Shown: positions 41,503-51,285 of the stretch, in pieces | Position numbering within the stretch: the stretch's first letter is position 1 | How the letters are laid out: each line of letters opens with the position of its first letter | NCBI GenBank assembly: GCA_023436615.1 | Contig: JAEZIO010000072.1 | Location: forward strand, 62,001 to 126,000 | Direction: 5' to 3' | Length of the DNA: 64,000 nucleotides | Origin: Pseudomonadota bacterium | Lineage (GTDB): Bacteria > Pseudomonadota > Alphaproteobacteria > Sphingomonadales > Sphingomonadaceae | Made by a program: the position numbers and the translations under genes | The notes under the pieces: generated by a model | The model's input: only the letters and a program-made list of their open reading frames with translations | Told to the model about the DNA's origin: nothing | Databases searched by the model: none

Positions 41503-42279
41503 TCAGCGACGCAATTGCCCGACCATGGACTTCAATGTTTGCGCGTCGTCGATGGCGTGACCCATGATGTCATTGTTGAAATAGCACCACGCTGCTCGCC
41601 CGGCTTTCGCCTGCTCGATCAGCCAGTCCGCCCATGCCAGCAAACGCTCATCGGGATAGCGGCCCCAATATTTGCCTTCGCCGCCGTGGAACCGGACATA
41701 GACGGCCGGCCCGACGGCCAGCCTTTCGGTTACCGAGCCGCGCATGTCGTGAAGGCATAAAGAGACGCCGAACCTCTCGAGCAGGGCATAAGTCTCCGGA
41801 ACGTACCAGCTCTTGTGCCGGAATTCGAAGACGTTGGTCACCTCGGCGGGGAGGAGCCCGAGAAAGGTTTCGAGCCGTTCGAGGTCGAGCTTGAGGCTGG
41901 GCGGCAGCTGGTAAAGCATCGGGCCGAGGCGGTCGCCCAGATGCCTCGTGGCCGACATCATCCGCTCCATAGGCTCCTCGCACTCGATGAGCTTCTTCGC
42001 CTGGGTGATGTAGCGGTTGGCCTTGATCGCGTAGCAAAAGCCGGGCGGGGCCTGGTCGCGCCACTTCTCGAACGTGGACGCCTTCGGCAGGTGGTAGAAG
42101 CTGCTGTTGATTTCGACCGTGTCGAAATGCTCGGCGTAGAAGGCGAACCAGCGCGTTTGGGCGAGGCCCTTCGGATAGAAAATCTCCCGCCAGTGCTTGT
42201 ACTGCCAGCCCGAGCAGCCGATCCGGATCGATGCGCCGTCCACCGGCGAAGGAAACTGTTTGGGGCTGCATCGTTCCAC
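41503..42279 (-). CDS. DUF72-family protein (YecE-like)
   Basis: 258 aa. TIM-barrel-type DUF72 protein with the family blocks IRIGCSGWQYKHWREIFYP, FDTVEINSSFYHLP, YAIKANRYITQAKKL, FEFRHKSWY and YVRFHGGEGKYWGRY, ending in WCYFNNDIMGHA. No enzymatic activity is established for the family. Divergent from the M23 peptidase gene, 29 bases between starts. Confidence 0.88.
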   Translation of the reverse strand: MERCSPKQFPSPVDGASIRIGCSGWQYKHWREIFYPKGLAQTRWFAFYAEHFDTVEINSSFYHLPKASTFEKWRDQAPPGFCYAIKANRYITQAKKLIECEEPMERMMSATRHLGDRLGPMLYQLPPSLKLDLERLETFLGLLPAEVTNVFEFRHKSWYVPETYALLERFGVSLCLHDMRGSVTERLAVGPAVYVRFHGGEGKYWGRYPDERLLAWADWLIEQAKAGRAAWCYFNNDIMGHAIDDAQTLKSMVGQLRR

Positions 42280-42308
42280 CGGGAGAACAACAATGGGACG
42301 ACAGGCTG

Positions 42309-42944
42309 ATGGCTGGGCGCAAATTCACCATAGCGTCGACCACGGTGGTGACGGCGATCGTCACCAGCGCGTTCTGGATCTTCGCGTTCAACATCGCGCG
42401 CGCTCCCAAAGGGATTGAACCCGCGGGGAAGATCGCCACCGTCGACCCCAAGTCTGCTCCCCCGGTCGCCATTGCCGAAGGGCTAGTCGTCGGCCCGGCG
42501 GGGCTCGCGATCCCGGTCGCCGGCGTGAAGGCGGACCAGTTGGTCGACACGTTCACCCAGTCGCGGGCAGGCGGCGCTCGCGCGCACGACGCGATCGACA
42601 TCATGGCCGCCGAAGGCACGCCGGTGCTCGCCGCTGCTCCGGGCACCATCGAAAAGCTGTACTTCAGCAAGGGCGGCGGCGGGATCACGCTCTACGTGCG
42701 TTCCGACGACAATCGATGGGATTATTATTACGCGCACCTGCAGGGCTACGCCCCCGGCCTCGCCGAAGGTCAGCGCGTCAAGCGGGGCCAGGTGCTCGGC
42801 CGCGTCGGGCATACAGGGAACGCCAACCCCGCGGGCCCGCACCTCCACTTCGCGATCAACCGCATGGAGCCCGGCCAGAAATGGTACGACGGCGAGCCTA
42901 TCAACCCGTACCCGCTCCTTGCCGGGAAACAGGTCAGCCGCTAG
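42309..42944 (+). CDS. M23 (LytM-type) metallopeptidase
   Basis: 211 aa from the ATG at 42309. One N-terminal signal-anchor helix (about 8-28), then the LytM domain (about 85-205). Zinc ligands H93 and D97 (AHDAID) and H180, with catalytic histidines H143 (YYAHLQG) and H178 (GPHLHFAI), are all present, so it should be an active endopeptidase acting on peptidoglycan cross-links. A longer frame starts at 42231 but overlaps the divergent DUF72 start. Confidence 0.9.
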   Translation: MAGRKFTIASTTVVTAIVTSAFWIFAFNIARAPKGIEPAGKIATVDPKSAPPVAIAEGLVVGPAGLAIPVAGVKADQLVDTFTQSRAGGARAHDAIDIMAAEGTPVLAAAPGTIEKLYFSKGGGGITLYVRSDDNRWDYYYAHLQGYAPGLAEGQRVKRGQVLGRVGHTGNANPAGPHLHFAINRMEPGQKWYDGEPINPYPLLAGKQVSR

Positions 42945-42961
42945 AGGCGCGTCGTTATTCG

Positions 42962-42982
42962 CCGATCCGACAAGCGGATCGG
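42962..42982 (+). terminator. Hairpin between the M23 gene and efp
   Basis: Perfect 8-bp stem CCGATCCG/CGGATCGG (42962-42969 with 42975-42982) and a 5-base loop. The downstream T content is weak (CTCTTT), so it may be a terminator or an efp leader structure. Confidence 0.4.
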
Positions 42983-43018
42983 TAACGGCTCTTTCCCAAC
43001 TCCTCGTAGAGACCGAAT

Positions 43019-43582
43019 ATGAAGATCAGCGGCGTGGACATCCGTCCCGGCAACATCATCGAATATGAAGGCGGCATCTGGCGCGCGGTGAAGATCCAGC
43101 ACACGCAGCCGGGCAAGGGCGGCGCCTACATGCAGGTCGAGATGAAGAACCTCATCGACGGCCGCAAGACGAACGTCCGCTTCCGGAGCGCCGAGACCGT
43201 CGAGCGCGTGCGCCTGGACACCAAGGACTTCCAGTATCTCTACCATGACGGCGACATGCTCGTGTTCATGGACAAGGACACGTACGAGCAGGTCTCGCTT
43301 CCCGAGGATTTGATCGGCGAGCCGGCGGCGTTCCTCCAGGATGGGATGGACGTCATCATGGAACTCTACAACGAGCGGCCGATCAGCGTTCAGCTCCCCG
43401 ACCAGATCGAAGCCACGATCGTCGAGGCGGACGCAGTGGTGAAGGGCCAGACCGCCTCTTCGAGCTACAAGCCCGCCGTGCTCGACAATGGCGTTCGCGT
43501 GATGGTGCCGCCGCACATCACCAGCGGAACGCGCATCGTCGTCGATACGTACAGCCGGGAATATGTGAAGCGCGCGGACTAA
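43019..43582 (+). CDS. efp: Translation elongation factor P
   Basis: Relieves ribosome stalling at polyproline motifs. 187 aa, three OB-type domains. The modifiable tip lysine is K33 in TQPGKGGAY. The C-terminal signature KPAVLDNGVRVMVPPHI is complete. No epmA/epmB is in the window, so the type of modification cannot be judged. It is followed 10 bases later by suhB. Confidence 0.97.
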   Translation: MKISGVDIRPGNIIEYEGGIWRAVKIQHTQPGKGGAYMQVEMKNLIDGRKTNVRFRSAETVERVRLDTKDFQYLYHDGDMLVFMDKDTYEQVSLPEDLIGEPAAFLQDGMDVIMELYNERPISVQLPDQIEATIVEADAVVKGQTASSSYKPAVLDNGVRVMVPPHITSGTRIVVDTYSREYVKRAD

Positions 43583-43592
43583 GCCCGAATAT

Positions 43593-44408
43593 ATGGTTTC
43601 CCATTCCGGCCTCATTACGGTCATGCAGCGCGCCGTCCGCAAGGCGGCGCCGCGTCTGAGGCGCGACTTCGGCGAGGTCGAGCAGCTGCAGGTCAGCCGC
43701 AAGGGACCGGCGGACTTCGTCTCGATGGCCGACAAGCGGGCGGAAGCGACGATCGTCGACGAACTCAGAAACGCGCGGCCCGACTGGGGCATGGTGCTGG
43801 AGGAAGGGGGCGACATCGCCGGCAATCCCGCCAAGCCGCGCTGGATTGTCGACCCGCTCGACGGCACCACGAACTTCCTTCACGGAATTCCGCATTTCTC
43901 CATCTCTATCGCGGTCGAAGAGAAGCGGCCCGACGGCCGCGGCGAGATTACCCACGCGATGGTCTACCAGCCGCTCAACGACGAGGAGTTCTGGGCGGAA
44001 AAGGGCAGGGGCGCGTGGCTGCAGGATCGTCGCCTTCGGGTGTCTGCGCGCAGGGACCTTTCGGAGACGGTGATCGGCACTGGGATTCCGCATTGCGGCC
44101 GCGGAGACCCGGAAAGCTGGGCCAAGATCTACAAAGCCGTTGCGCCGCAGGTGTCCGGCGTGCGCCGGCTTGGCTCCGCGGCGCTCGATCTGGCATGGGT
44201 AGCGGCTGGGCGGTTCGATGGCTTTTGGGAGGACGACCTGGACCTTTGGGATGCGGCCGCCGGCGTGCTCCTCGTCAAGGAAGCAGGCGGTTTCGTGACC
44301 GATTATCGTGGGTCTGACCGGGCGTTCGAGCGCCGCGAATATGTCGCCGCGTCCGGCGCCATCCACAGCCGCCTGCAAAAGCTCGTCGCGGGAGCGCTGA
44401 GAAGCTGA
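43593..44408 (+). CDS. suhB: Inositol-1-monophosphatase family protein
   Basis: 271 aa. Mg-dependent phosphatase of the SuhB/IMPase family. The acidic metal sites are seen as VLEEGGDIAG (usual EE-type motif), IVDPLDGTTNFLHGIPHF and, near the C-terminus, DLWDAAAGVLLVKEAGG. The likely substrate is inositol-1-phosphate, but other sugar phosphates are possible; E. coli SuhB also acts in rRNA antitermination. Coupled by proximity to efp. Confidence 0.92.
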   Translation: MVSHSGLITVMQRAVRKAAPRLRRDFGEVEQLQVSRKGPADFVSMADKRAEATIVDELRNARPDWGMVLEEGGDIAGNPAKPRWIVDPLDGTTNFLHGIPHFSISIAVEEKRPDGRGEITHAMVYQPLNDEEFWAEKGRGAWLQDRRLRVSARRDLSETVIGTGIPHCGRGDPESWAKIYKAVAPQVSGVRRLGSAALDLAWVAAGRFDGFWEDDLDLWDAAAGVLLVKEAGGFVTDYRGSDRAFERREYVAASGAIHSRLQKLVAGALRS

Positions 44409-44417
44409 GCCATATGG

Positions 44418-44446
44418 TTGCGGGCTGCAACTCGGTGGCCTAAAGC
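44418..44446 (+). promoter_or_regulatory. Predicted promoter of the nuo operon
   Basis: TTGCGG (44418-44423), 17-base spacer, TAAAGC (44441-44446), about 34 bases before nuoA and just after the suhB stop. Confidence 0.4.
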
Positions 44447-44479
44447 GCGCCCCAAGTTTTCGAGCCCCTGGAGTTACCC

Positions 44480-44857
44480 TTGGCCAGCGTCGCCGCCGGT
44501 TACCTGCCGATCCTGCTTTTCCTCCTGGTCGCTTTGGGCCTGTCGTTCGCTTTCGTCGTGCTTCCGATGCTGGTCGCGCGCTTCACCGGCGCGCACCAGC
44601 CCGATCCGCAGAAGCTCTCCGAATATGAGTGCGGCTTTCCGGCGTTCGAGGACAGCCGCTCCCAGTTCGACGTCCGCTTCTACCTGATCGCCATCCTCTT
44701 CATCATCTTCGACCTCGAGGCGGCGTTTCTGTTCCCCTGGGCCGTGTCGCTCGAGGGGACCGGGATGGTGGGCTGGCTGGCGATGATGATCTTCCTTGCC
44801 GAGCTCGGTTTCGGCCTCGCCTATGCGTGGAAGAAGGGAGCGCTCGAATGGGAGTGA
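44480..44857 (+). CDS. nuoA: NADH-quinone oxidoreductase subunit A
   Basis: Three-helix subunit of the complex I membrane arm near the quinone site. 125 aa starting at TTG, with GGAG 9 bases upstream. Conserved loop segment SEYECGFPAFEDSRSQFDVRFYL between helices 1 and 2 is complete. It opens the 14-subunit operon. The end overlaps nuoB by 10 bases. Confidence 0.95.
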   Translation: MASVAAGYLPILLFLLVALGLSFAFVVLPMLVARFTGAHQPDPQKLSEYECGFPAFEDSRSQFDVRFYLIAILFIIFDLEAAFLFPWAVSLEGTGMVGWLAMMIFLAELGFGLAYAWKKGALEWE

Positions 44858-45429
44858 TCCTTGGCCGCGAGGCGGACCCCCAGCCGACCGAAGAGGAGAT
44901 CGCGCGCGCCGCCGGGCTTCTTCCAGGCACTACCGACCGCGAGCTGTTCGAGGCGATGCGCCACCAGCTCGACACCAAGGGTTTCATCACGGCCAGGACC
45001 GAGGACCTGTTCACCTGGGCCCGCACCGGCTCCTTGTGGTGGATGACGTTCGGCCTCGCCTGCTGCGCGGTCGAGATGATCCACGTGAACATGCCGCGCT
45101 ATGACCTCGAAAGGTTCGGCGTCGCGCCTCGCGCCAGCCCTCGTCAGTCCGACGTGATGATCGTTGCCGGAACGCTCTGCAACAAGATGGCGGCTCCGCT
45201 TCGCCGCGTTTACGACCAGATGAGCGAGCCGCGCTACGTGATCTCGATGGGCAGCTGCGCGAACGGCGGCGGCTATTATCACTACAGCTACTCGGTCGTT
45301 CGCGGGTGCGACCGCATCGTGCCGGTCGATATCTACGTGCCCGGCTGCCCGCCGACCGCGGAGGCCCTGCTGTACGGGATCCTTCAGTTGCAGCGGAAGA
45401 TTCGCCGCGAAGGCACGATCGAGCGCTAA
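44848..45429 (+). CDS. nuoB: NADH-quinone oxidoreductase subunit B
   Basis: Peripheral-arm subunit that carries the last Fe-S cluster (N2) before quinone. 193 aa from the ATG at 44848. Cluster ligands C72-C73 (GLACCAVEM), C137 (SMGSCANGG) and C167 (VPGCPPT) are present. A GTG at 44854 is an alternative start. The stop shares one base with nuoC. Confidence 0.97.
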   Translation: MGVILGREADPQPTEEEIARAAGLLPGTTDRELFEAMRHQLDTKGFITARTEDLFTWARTGSLWWMTFGLACCAVEMIHVNMPRYDLERFGVAPRASPRQSDVMIVAGTLCNKMAAPLRRVYDQMSEPRYVISMGSCANGGGYYHYSYSVVRGCDRIVPVDIYVPGCPPTAEALLYGILQLQRKIRREGTIER

Positions 45430-46319
45430 TGGCCGTCCAGTTCGCCTCCCACGTGCCCAGGATGGCATCCGACGACGGCGTGATCGAAGCCGCCACCGCG
45501 GCCATCGGCGAGGCGCTGATCGAGGCGCGCGACGCGGTCGGGGAAATCACGCTCGTCGTGAAGCGCGACAGCATCGTCGACGTCCTTCGCGCGCTGCGCG
45601 ACACGCCGGGGCTCGAATATCAGCAGCTGATGGAAATTTCCGGCGTCGATTATCCCGAGCGCGCCGAACGGTTGGAGGTCAATTACCACCTGCTGTCGCT
45701 GACTCAGAATCGCCGCATCCGGGTCAAGCTGACGACTGACGAAGTCACGCCTGTCCCGACGGTCGTGGGGCTGTGGCCTGTCGCCGGTTGGCTCGAGCGC
45801 GAAGTGTTCGACATGTACGGAGTGGCCTTTGCCGGAAACCCTGACCTCAGGCGGATACTCACGGATTACGGCTTCGAAGGCTTTCCGCAGCGTAAGGATT
45901 TCCCGCTGACCGGCCATGTCGAGCTACGCTATTCCGAGGCCGAGAAGCGCGTGATCTACGAGCCCGTCGACCTTCCGCAGGATTTCCGCACCTTCGACTT
46001 CCTGATGCCGTGGCAGGGCGCCGAGTATCGCCTTCCGGGCGACGAGAAGGCGACCGGCGAATTGCCCGGAGCGCCGTCGCCGGCTCCGGCGGCGGGCGGC
46101 AGTGCGGGCATTAACCCCAAAACGCCGGCTGAAACTCCCAAGACGACGGACAAGCCGGCCGACACGGGGGCAGGCAAGCCGGCCGACAAGGCTGCTACCG
46201 CGGAAGCTCGCAAGCCGCGCGCGAAGAAGGCCGAGAACCAGGTCGACAAGGACGACAGCAACCTGCCCGAGCCGAAGCCAAAGGGCCGCGGCCGCCGCCG
46301 CCCGACGGGGGCTCCGTGA
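45429..46319 (+). CDS. nuoC: NADH-quinone oxidoreductase subunit C with long basic tail
   Basis: 30-kDa-type subunit of the connecting module. 296 aa. The conserved domain (to about residue 204) has the signature ERLEVNYHLLS, EREVFDMYGVAFAGNPDLRRILTDYGFEG-type block (key part EVFDMYG) and PLTGHVELRY. After it comes an unusual tail of about 90 residues rich in Pro, Ala, Lys and Thr, ending KGRGRRRPTGAP. The tail looks disordered and is absent from typical NuoC of about 200 aa. TAATG overlap with nuoB; stop overlaps the nuoD start. Confidence 0.95.
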   Translation: MAVQFASHVPRMASDDGVIEAATAAIGEALIEARDAVGEITLVVKRDSIVDVLRALRDTPGLEYQQLMEISGVDYPERAERLEVNYHLLSLTQNRRIRVKLTTDEVTPVPTVVGLWPVAGWLEREVFDMYGVAFAGNPDLRRILTDYGFEGFPQRKDFPLTGHVELRYSEAEKRVIYEPVDLPQDFRTFDFLMPWQGAEYRLPGDEKATGELPGAPSPAPAAGGSAGINPKTPAETPKTTDKPADTGAGKPADKAATAEARKPRAKKAENQVDKDDSNLPEPKPKGRGRRRPTGAP

Positions 46320-47578
46320 TGGCCGAGGCAAGGACGGTCGAGATGAGCCTGGGCGCTGCCGGCGCCGACCAGGTGTTTGCCGGCGAGCAAAGCGCCGAGG
46401 CCGCGGTCCAGGAGTCGATCGGCAACTACACGATCAACTTCGGCCCGCAGCATCCTGCGGCGCACGGCGTGCTTCGGCTGATCCTCGAGCTCGACGGCGA
46501 GATCGTCGAGCGCGTCGATCCGCACATTGGGCTGCTCCACCGCGGCACCGAGAAGCTGATCGAGTACAAGACCTACGCGCAGGCGCTCCCTTATTTCGAC
46601 CGCCTCGATTACTGCTCGCCGATGTGCATGGAGCACAGCTTCGTGCTCGCCATCGAGAAATTGATGGGCCTCGAGATTCCGGAACGCGCCCAGTACATCC
46701 GCACTTTGATGGCGGAGCTCACCCGCATCAAGAACCACATGCTCAACCTCGGCAGCCACATCATGGACGTCGGAGCCATGACTCCGAACCTGTGGCTGTT
46801 CGAGATCCGCGAAGATTTGATGCAATTCTACGAGCGCGTGTCGGGCGCCCGCATGCACGCGAACTACTTCCGCGTCGGTGGCGTGCGCGAGGATTTGCCC
46901 GAGAAGCTCATCGCCGACATCGGCGACTGGCTCGACACCCGCTTCAAGCTGTTCGAGGACGCGATCAGCCTCGTTGCCGACAACCGAATCTTCAAGCAGC
47001 GCAACGTCGACATCGGCAAGGTCAGCAAGGAAGACGCGATCGCCTGGGGCTTCTCCGGCCCGATGATCCGCGCGTCCGGGATCCCGTGGGACATCCGCCG
47101 CTCGCAGCCGTACGAAGTCTACGACCGGATGGAGTTCGACATTCCGGTCGGCACGAACGGCGACTGCTACGACCGCTTCATGGTCCGCGTCGAGGAAGTG
47201 CGGCAATCGGTGAAGATCGCGAGGCAGTGCCTGCAGCAGATGCCTAAGGGACCGATCGGCGCTGACAACAAGGTCTTCCCGCCGCGCCGCGCCGAGATGA
47301 AGACCTCGATGGAGGCGCTGATCCATCACTTCAAGCTCTACTCAGAAGGCTATCACGTACCCGCGGGCGAGGTCTACGTTGCCACCGAAAGTCCGAAAGG
47401 CGAGTTCGGCGTCCATCTGGTGGCCGACGGCACCAACCGGCCGTATCGCTGCAAAATCCGGCCGACCGCTTTTTCGCATTTGCAGGCCATGGACTTCATG
47501 ATGAAGGGGCACATGCTGGCCGACGTGACCGCGGTCCTCTCGGCCATCGACGTCGTGTTCGGGGAGTGCGACCGGTGA
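46319..47578 (+). CDS. nuoD: NADH-quinone oxidoreductase subunit D
   Basis: 49-kDa-type subunit that forms the quinone-binding cavity with NuoB. 419 aa from ATG 46319 (a GTG one codon earlier is equally possible). About 30 N-terminal residues precede NYTINFGPQHPAAHGVLRL, followed by HIGLLHRGTEKLIE and YCSPMCMEHSF. The cavity histidine and tyrosine blocks are intact. The stop overlaps a small membrane-protein gene (GTGA). Confidence 0.97.
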   Translation: MAEARTVEMSLGAAGADQVFAGEQSAEAAVQESIGNYTINFGPQHPAAHGVLRLILELDGEIVERVDPHIGLLHRGTEKLIEYKTYAQALPYFDRLDYCSPMCMEHSFVLAIEKLMGLEIPERAQYIRTLMAELTRIKNHMLNLGSHIMDVGAMTPNLWLFEIREDLMQFYERVSGARMHANYFRVGGVREDLPEKLIADIGDWLDTRFKLFEDAISLVADNRIFKQRNVDIGKVSKEDAIAWGFSGPMIRASGIPWDIRRSQPYEVYDRMEFDIPVGTNGDCYDRFMVRVEEVRQSVKIARQCLQQMPKGPIGADNKVFPPRRAEMKTSMEALIHHFKLYSEGYHVPAGEVYVATESPKGEFGVHLVADGTNRPYRCKIRPTAFSHLQAMDFMMKGHMLADVTAVLSAIDVVFGECDR

Positions 47579-47811
47579 AGACGTCCAAGGATTTTCAAGT
47601 CATCGGTGGTGGCCTGACGATACTCATTGTCGTTGCAGTCGCCCTCTGGGGTGAGTTCAGCGAGTCGGGCCAAACTGCTTGGAACATCGCCTTGGCGGCC
47701 CTGCTTCTGGCTTTGGCCGTCGCCGCTTTCTTCGGTCAGCGGTATTTCCGAGCCCATGCCGGCGAGATCGGTGAAGCTCGCTTCGACACGCGGAACGAGG
47801 GCGATCGCTGA
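47575..47811 (+). CDS. 78-aa two-helix membrane protein between nuoD and nuoE
   Basis: No family recognised. From the GTG at 47575: a short basic N-terminus (MKTSKDFQ), helix 1 (about 9-27), a 10-residue polar loop, helix 2 (about 37-55), then a charged C-terminal tail with RYFRAHAGEIGEARFDTRNE. GTG overlaps the nuoD stop and its own stop shares one base with the nuoE ATG. Constant coupling on both sides argues that it is a real gene made with complex I. It is not any of the 14 core subunits, all of which are accounted for. Confidence 0.75.
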   Translation: MKTSKDFQVIGGGLTILIVVAVALWGEFSESGQTAWNIALAALLLALAVAAFFGQRYFRAHAGEIGEARFDTRNEGDR

Positions 47812-48497
47812 TGGCCGTCATCACGCCCCTTGAGGATCCGGAAGTGATCGAGCGCTGGCGCGCGTTCGACTGGTCCGACGAGAACCGCAAAGCGGCGGCC
47901 GCGATCGTCGCCAAATATCCCGCCGGTCGGCAGCATTCGGCGGTGCTGCCGCTTCTCGACCTCGCGCAGCGGCAGGTCGGCGCGGATACGAATACGCAAG
48001 GTTGGCTGCCGATCCCGGTGCTCGAGTTCGTCGGTCGCGAGATCGACATGCCCTATGTTCGCGTGCTCGAGGTCGCGACCTTCTACACCATGTTCAATCT
48101 GCAGCCGGTCGGCAAATTCCACGTGCAGGTGTGCGGGACGACGCCGTGCATGCTTCGGGGCTCCGACGATGTGCTCGACGCCTGCTACAGGCACGGGCTG
48201 AAGAAGGGCCACACGACCGAGGACGGGCTCTTCACGCTCAACGAGGTCGAGTGCCTCGGTGCCTGCGCCAACGCGCCGATGGTCCAGATCAACGACGACA
48301 ATTACGAGGACCTGACCGGCGAGAGCATGGCGGCGATCCTCGACGCGCTGGCGCGCGGCGAAACGCCGAAGCCGGGCCCGCAAATCGATCGGCAGACCAG
48401 CGCTCCGGCGACGGGACCCACGAGCCTCAAGAAAATGGCCGAGCGCAATTACGACTACCGACCGCAGTGGACGGACGCCGCGGGAGAAGGCGCATGA
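47811..48497 (+). CDS. nuoE: NADH-quinone oxidoreductase subunit E
   Basis: 24-kDa-type subunit with a [2Fe-2S] cluster. 228 aa. Ligands C108, C113, C148 and C152 (VCGTTPCMLRG, ECLGACANAP). The last 45 residues (after about 180) form a Pro/Thr-rich extension. Coupled to the small gene upstream (TGATG) and to the 45-aa gene downstream (ATGA). Confidence 0.97.
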   Translation: MAVITPLEDPEVIERWRAFDWSDENRKAAAAIVAKYPAGRQHSAVLPLLDLAQRQVGADTNTQGWLPIPVLEFVGREIDMPYVRVLEVATFYTMFNLQPVGKFHVQVCGTTPCMLRGSDDVLDACYRHGLKKGHTTEDGLFTLNEVECLGACANAPMVQINDDNYEDLTGESMAAILDALARGETPKPGPQIDRQTSAPATGPTSLKKMAERNYDYRPQWTDAAGEGA

Positions 48498-48630
48498 CGA
48501 TCGCAGCCATCATCATCGCGATCATCGTCGGCGTGCTTGTGCTGAAGCTCGCCGTCGGCCTGCTCAAGTTCGTCCTTCTGGCCGTGATCGTTTTCATGGT
48601 CATCGCCGTCCTGTCCTGGAAGAAGCTCTG

Positions 48631-48631
<1 letters not shown>
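48494..48631 (+). CDS. 45-aa hydrophobic microprotein between nuoE and nuoF
   Basis: Starts MTIAAIIIAIIVGVLVLKLA and ends FMVIAVLSWKKL. Nearly the whole chain is Ile/Val/Leu/Ala with three interior or terminal lysines, so it forms one long or two short membrane helices. ATG overlaps the nuoE stop (ATGA) and the stop shares one base with the nuoF ATG. No family recognised and too short for most annotation. The exact fit between two essential subunit genes supports it. Confidence 0.7.
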
Positions 48632-49952
<1,321 letters not shown>

Positions 49953-49956
<4 letters not shown>

Positions 49957-50522
49957 CACTGTTGCTGCTCGTGCTCGCGGCCGGCGCTTCGACCGATATC
50001 GCGACCCAGGCCGTTCACAACTTCGGCGCGTGCGTCGTTCGTCAGACTCCGCGCGGTGCGCGCGAAGCGCTGGCTCTCGACTACCGCACACCGGAATATG
50101 CCGAAAAGGTCCGTGACCTCGCCGCCGGTCATGAACGCTGCGCTCCGGGCGCGAGGCTCAGTTTCGGCGGCGTGCTGTTCGCTGGCGCGCTCGCGGAAGC
50201 TCTGGTCGAGTCCGAAGTGAAGCGCGCCGACCTTCCAGCCCAGCTTGCCTTCGACCCGGCGCGGCCGAAAGTCGACGCCCGCGACGAAACCGAAGTCATG
50301 GCGCTGTGCACCGCGATGAGAGCGCCTCAGGCGACGGCGGACCTGTTCGCCACCAAGCCGGCGACCAAGGAGGAGAAAGCGGCGATGCAAGGAATTGCCG
50401 CCGTTCTTCCGGATTGCCTTGCCAAGGACACCAAGCTGACGCTCAATCGCCCTGCGCTGCGATCGCTGCTCGCCCTCGCGGCGTGGAGGATTGTCTCAAC
50501 ACGAAGGGGAGAGGCACAATGA
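49953..50522 (+). CDS. Exported two-module cysteine-pair protein (copy 1)
   Basis: 189 aa, family not recognised. A short N-terminal hydrophobic stretch (TLLLLVLAAGAS) looks like a signal peptide. The rest is two related modules, each with a C-x35-C pair: C27/C63 and C119/C155. Module text follows the pattern F/L-x2-C-V/T-x-x-R ... C-x-x-x-x-x-L, ending in an ALAE- or ALRSLLALAAWR-like helix. It is related to the next gene, so the pair arose by duplication. Both junctions are 4-base overlaps (with nuoF and copy 2). Periplasmic disulfides are plausible. Confidence 0.75.
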
Positions 50523-51163
50523 TCGCGTTGCTGGTTGCTCAAATCGCCCTTGCTTCGACCGCCGCAGCGGCCGCCGACGGCTCCGCCAATGTGGAGCAGC
50601 GCCGCGCCGTCGCCGAGTTCGCGCAGTGCGTCCTTCGCACTCATCCGGTCAGCGTTTCGCGCTTCGTCCTCAGCAATGAGGAAACGGAGACTGCCTTCGA
50701 GCGGACGTCGGACCTCATGGATCCCGAATGTTATCCCGTCGCCGCCGACGGGACGGTGACGCTCGATACCAACGTTCCGATGCTCCGCTATGCATTCGCG
50801 GAGGCGCTGCTGCGCGCTAACCGGCCGGCCGCGCTGTCCGAGCCTCGCAAGATCGGGCCGCTCCAGCACGGCGTAGCGGAAGGCAAGAACGTCGATGCTA
50901 AGCGCTTCAACATCGCCGCGTCGGAATTCGGGGATTGCGTCGTCCGGGCCGCTTCCGCCCAGGCCGATGCGCTGCTTCGCTCTGAGATCGGCAGCGCCGC
51001 CGAAACGGCTGCTTTGCAGGGGCTGCAGCCGGCCTTCTCCGGTTGCGTCCCGGCGGGTTCCAAGTTCGTGCTCGCGCCGGAAACCGTCCGCGGCACGATC
51101 GCGCTGAATTACTATCGGCTCGCCAAGGCCGCGGAAGTGCAGATGGGAGCTCTGCGACCGTGA
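50519..51163 (+). CDS. Exported two-module cysteine-pair protein (copy 2)
   Basis: 214 aa, paralogue of the preceding gene. A clear signal peptide MIALLVAQIALASTAAAAAD precedes module 1 (EFAQCVLRTHP, C37/C71) and module 2 (EFGDCVVRAAS, C140/C176). Module ends are MLRYAFAEALLR and TVRGTIALNYYRLA. A GGGGAGAG-like ribosome site (AAGGGGAGAGG) sits before the ATG. It is coupled to the 41-aa gene downstream. The function is unknown; the position inside the nuo operon is the only clue. Confidence 0.75.
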   Translation: MIALLVAQIALASTAAAAADGSANVEQRRAVAEFAQCVLRTHPVSVSRFVLSNEETETAFERTSDLMDPECYPVAADGTVTLDTNVPMLRYAFAEALLRANRPAALSEPRKIGPLQHGVAEGKNVDAKRFNIAASEFGDCVVRAASAQADALLRSEIGSAAETAALQGLQPAFSGCVPAGSKFVLAPETVRGTIALNYYRLAKAAEVQMGALRP

Positions 51164-51285
51164 AGTTCTTCCTGCTTGTCGCGATCCTGGCGCTGCTCGT
51201 GATCGTCGTGCTTGCCACGCAGCGTTCCAGCACGCGCATCACGAGGATCGACCGGCGCCGCGAAGACGAGGATCGCGATGCCTAA
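51160..51285 (+). CDS. 41-aa single-helix protein before nuoG
   Basis: GTG start overlapping the previous stop (GTGA). MKFFLLVAILALLVIVVLAT is one membrane helix, followed by a strongly charged tail (ITRIDRRREDEDRDA). The end overlaps nuoG by 8 bases. No family recognised. The topology resembles a small single-pass assembly or regulatory peptide, but nothing in the sequence shows this directly. Confidence 0.65.
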   Translation: MKFFLLVAILALLVIVVLATQRSSTRITRIDRRREDEDRDA

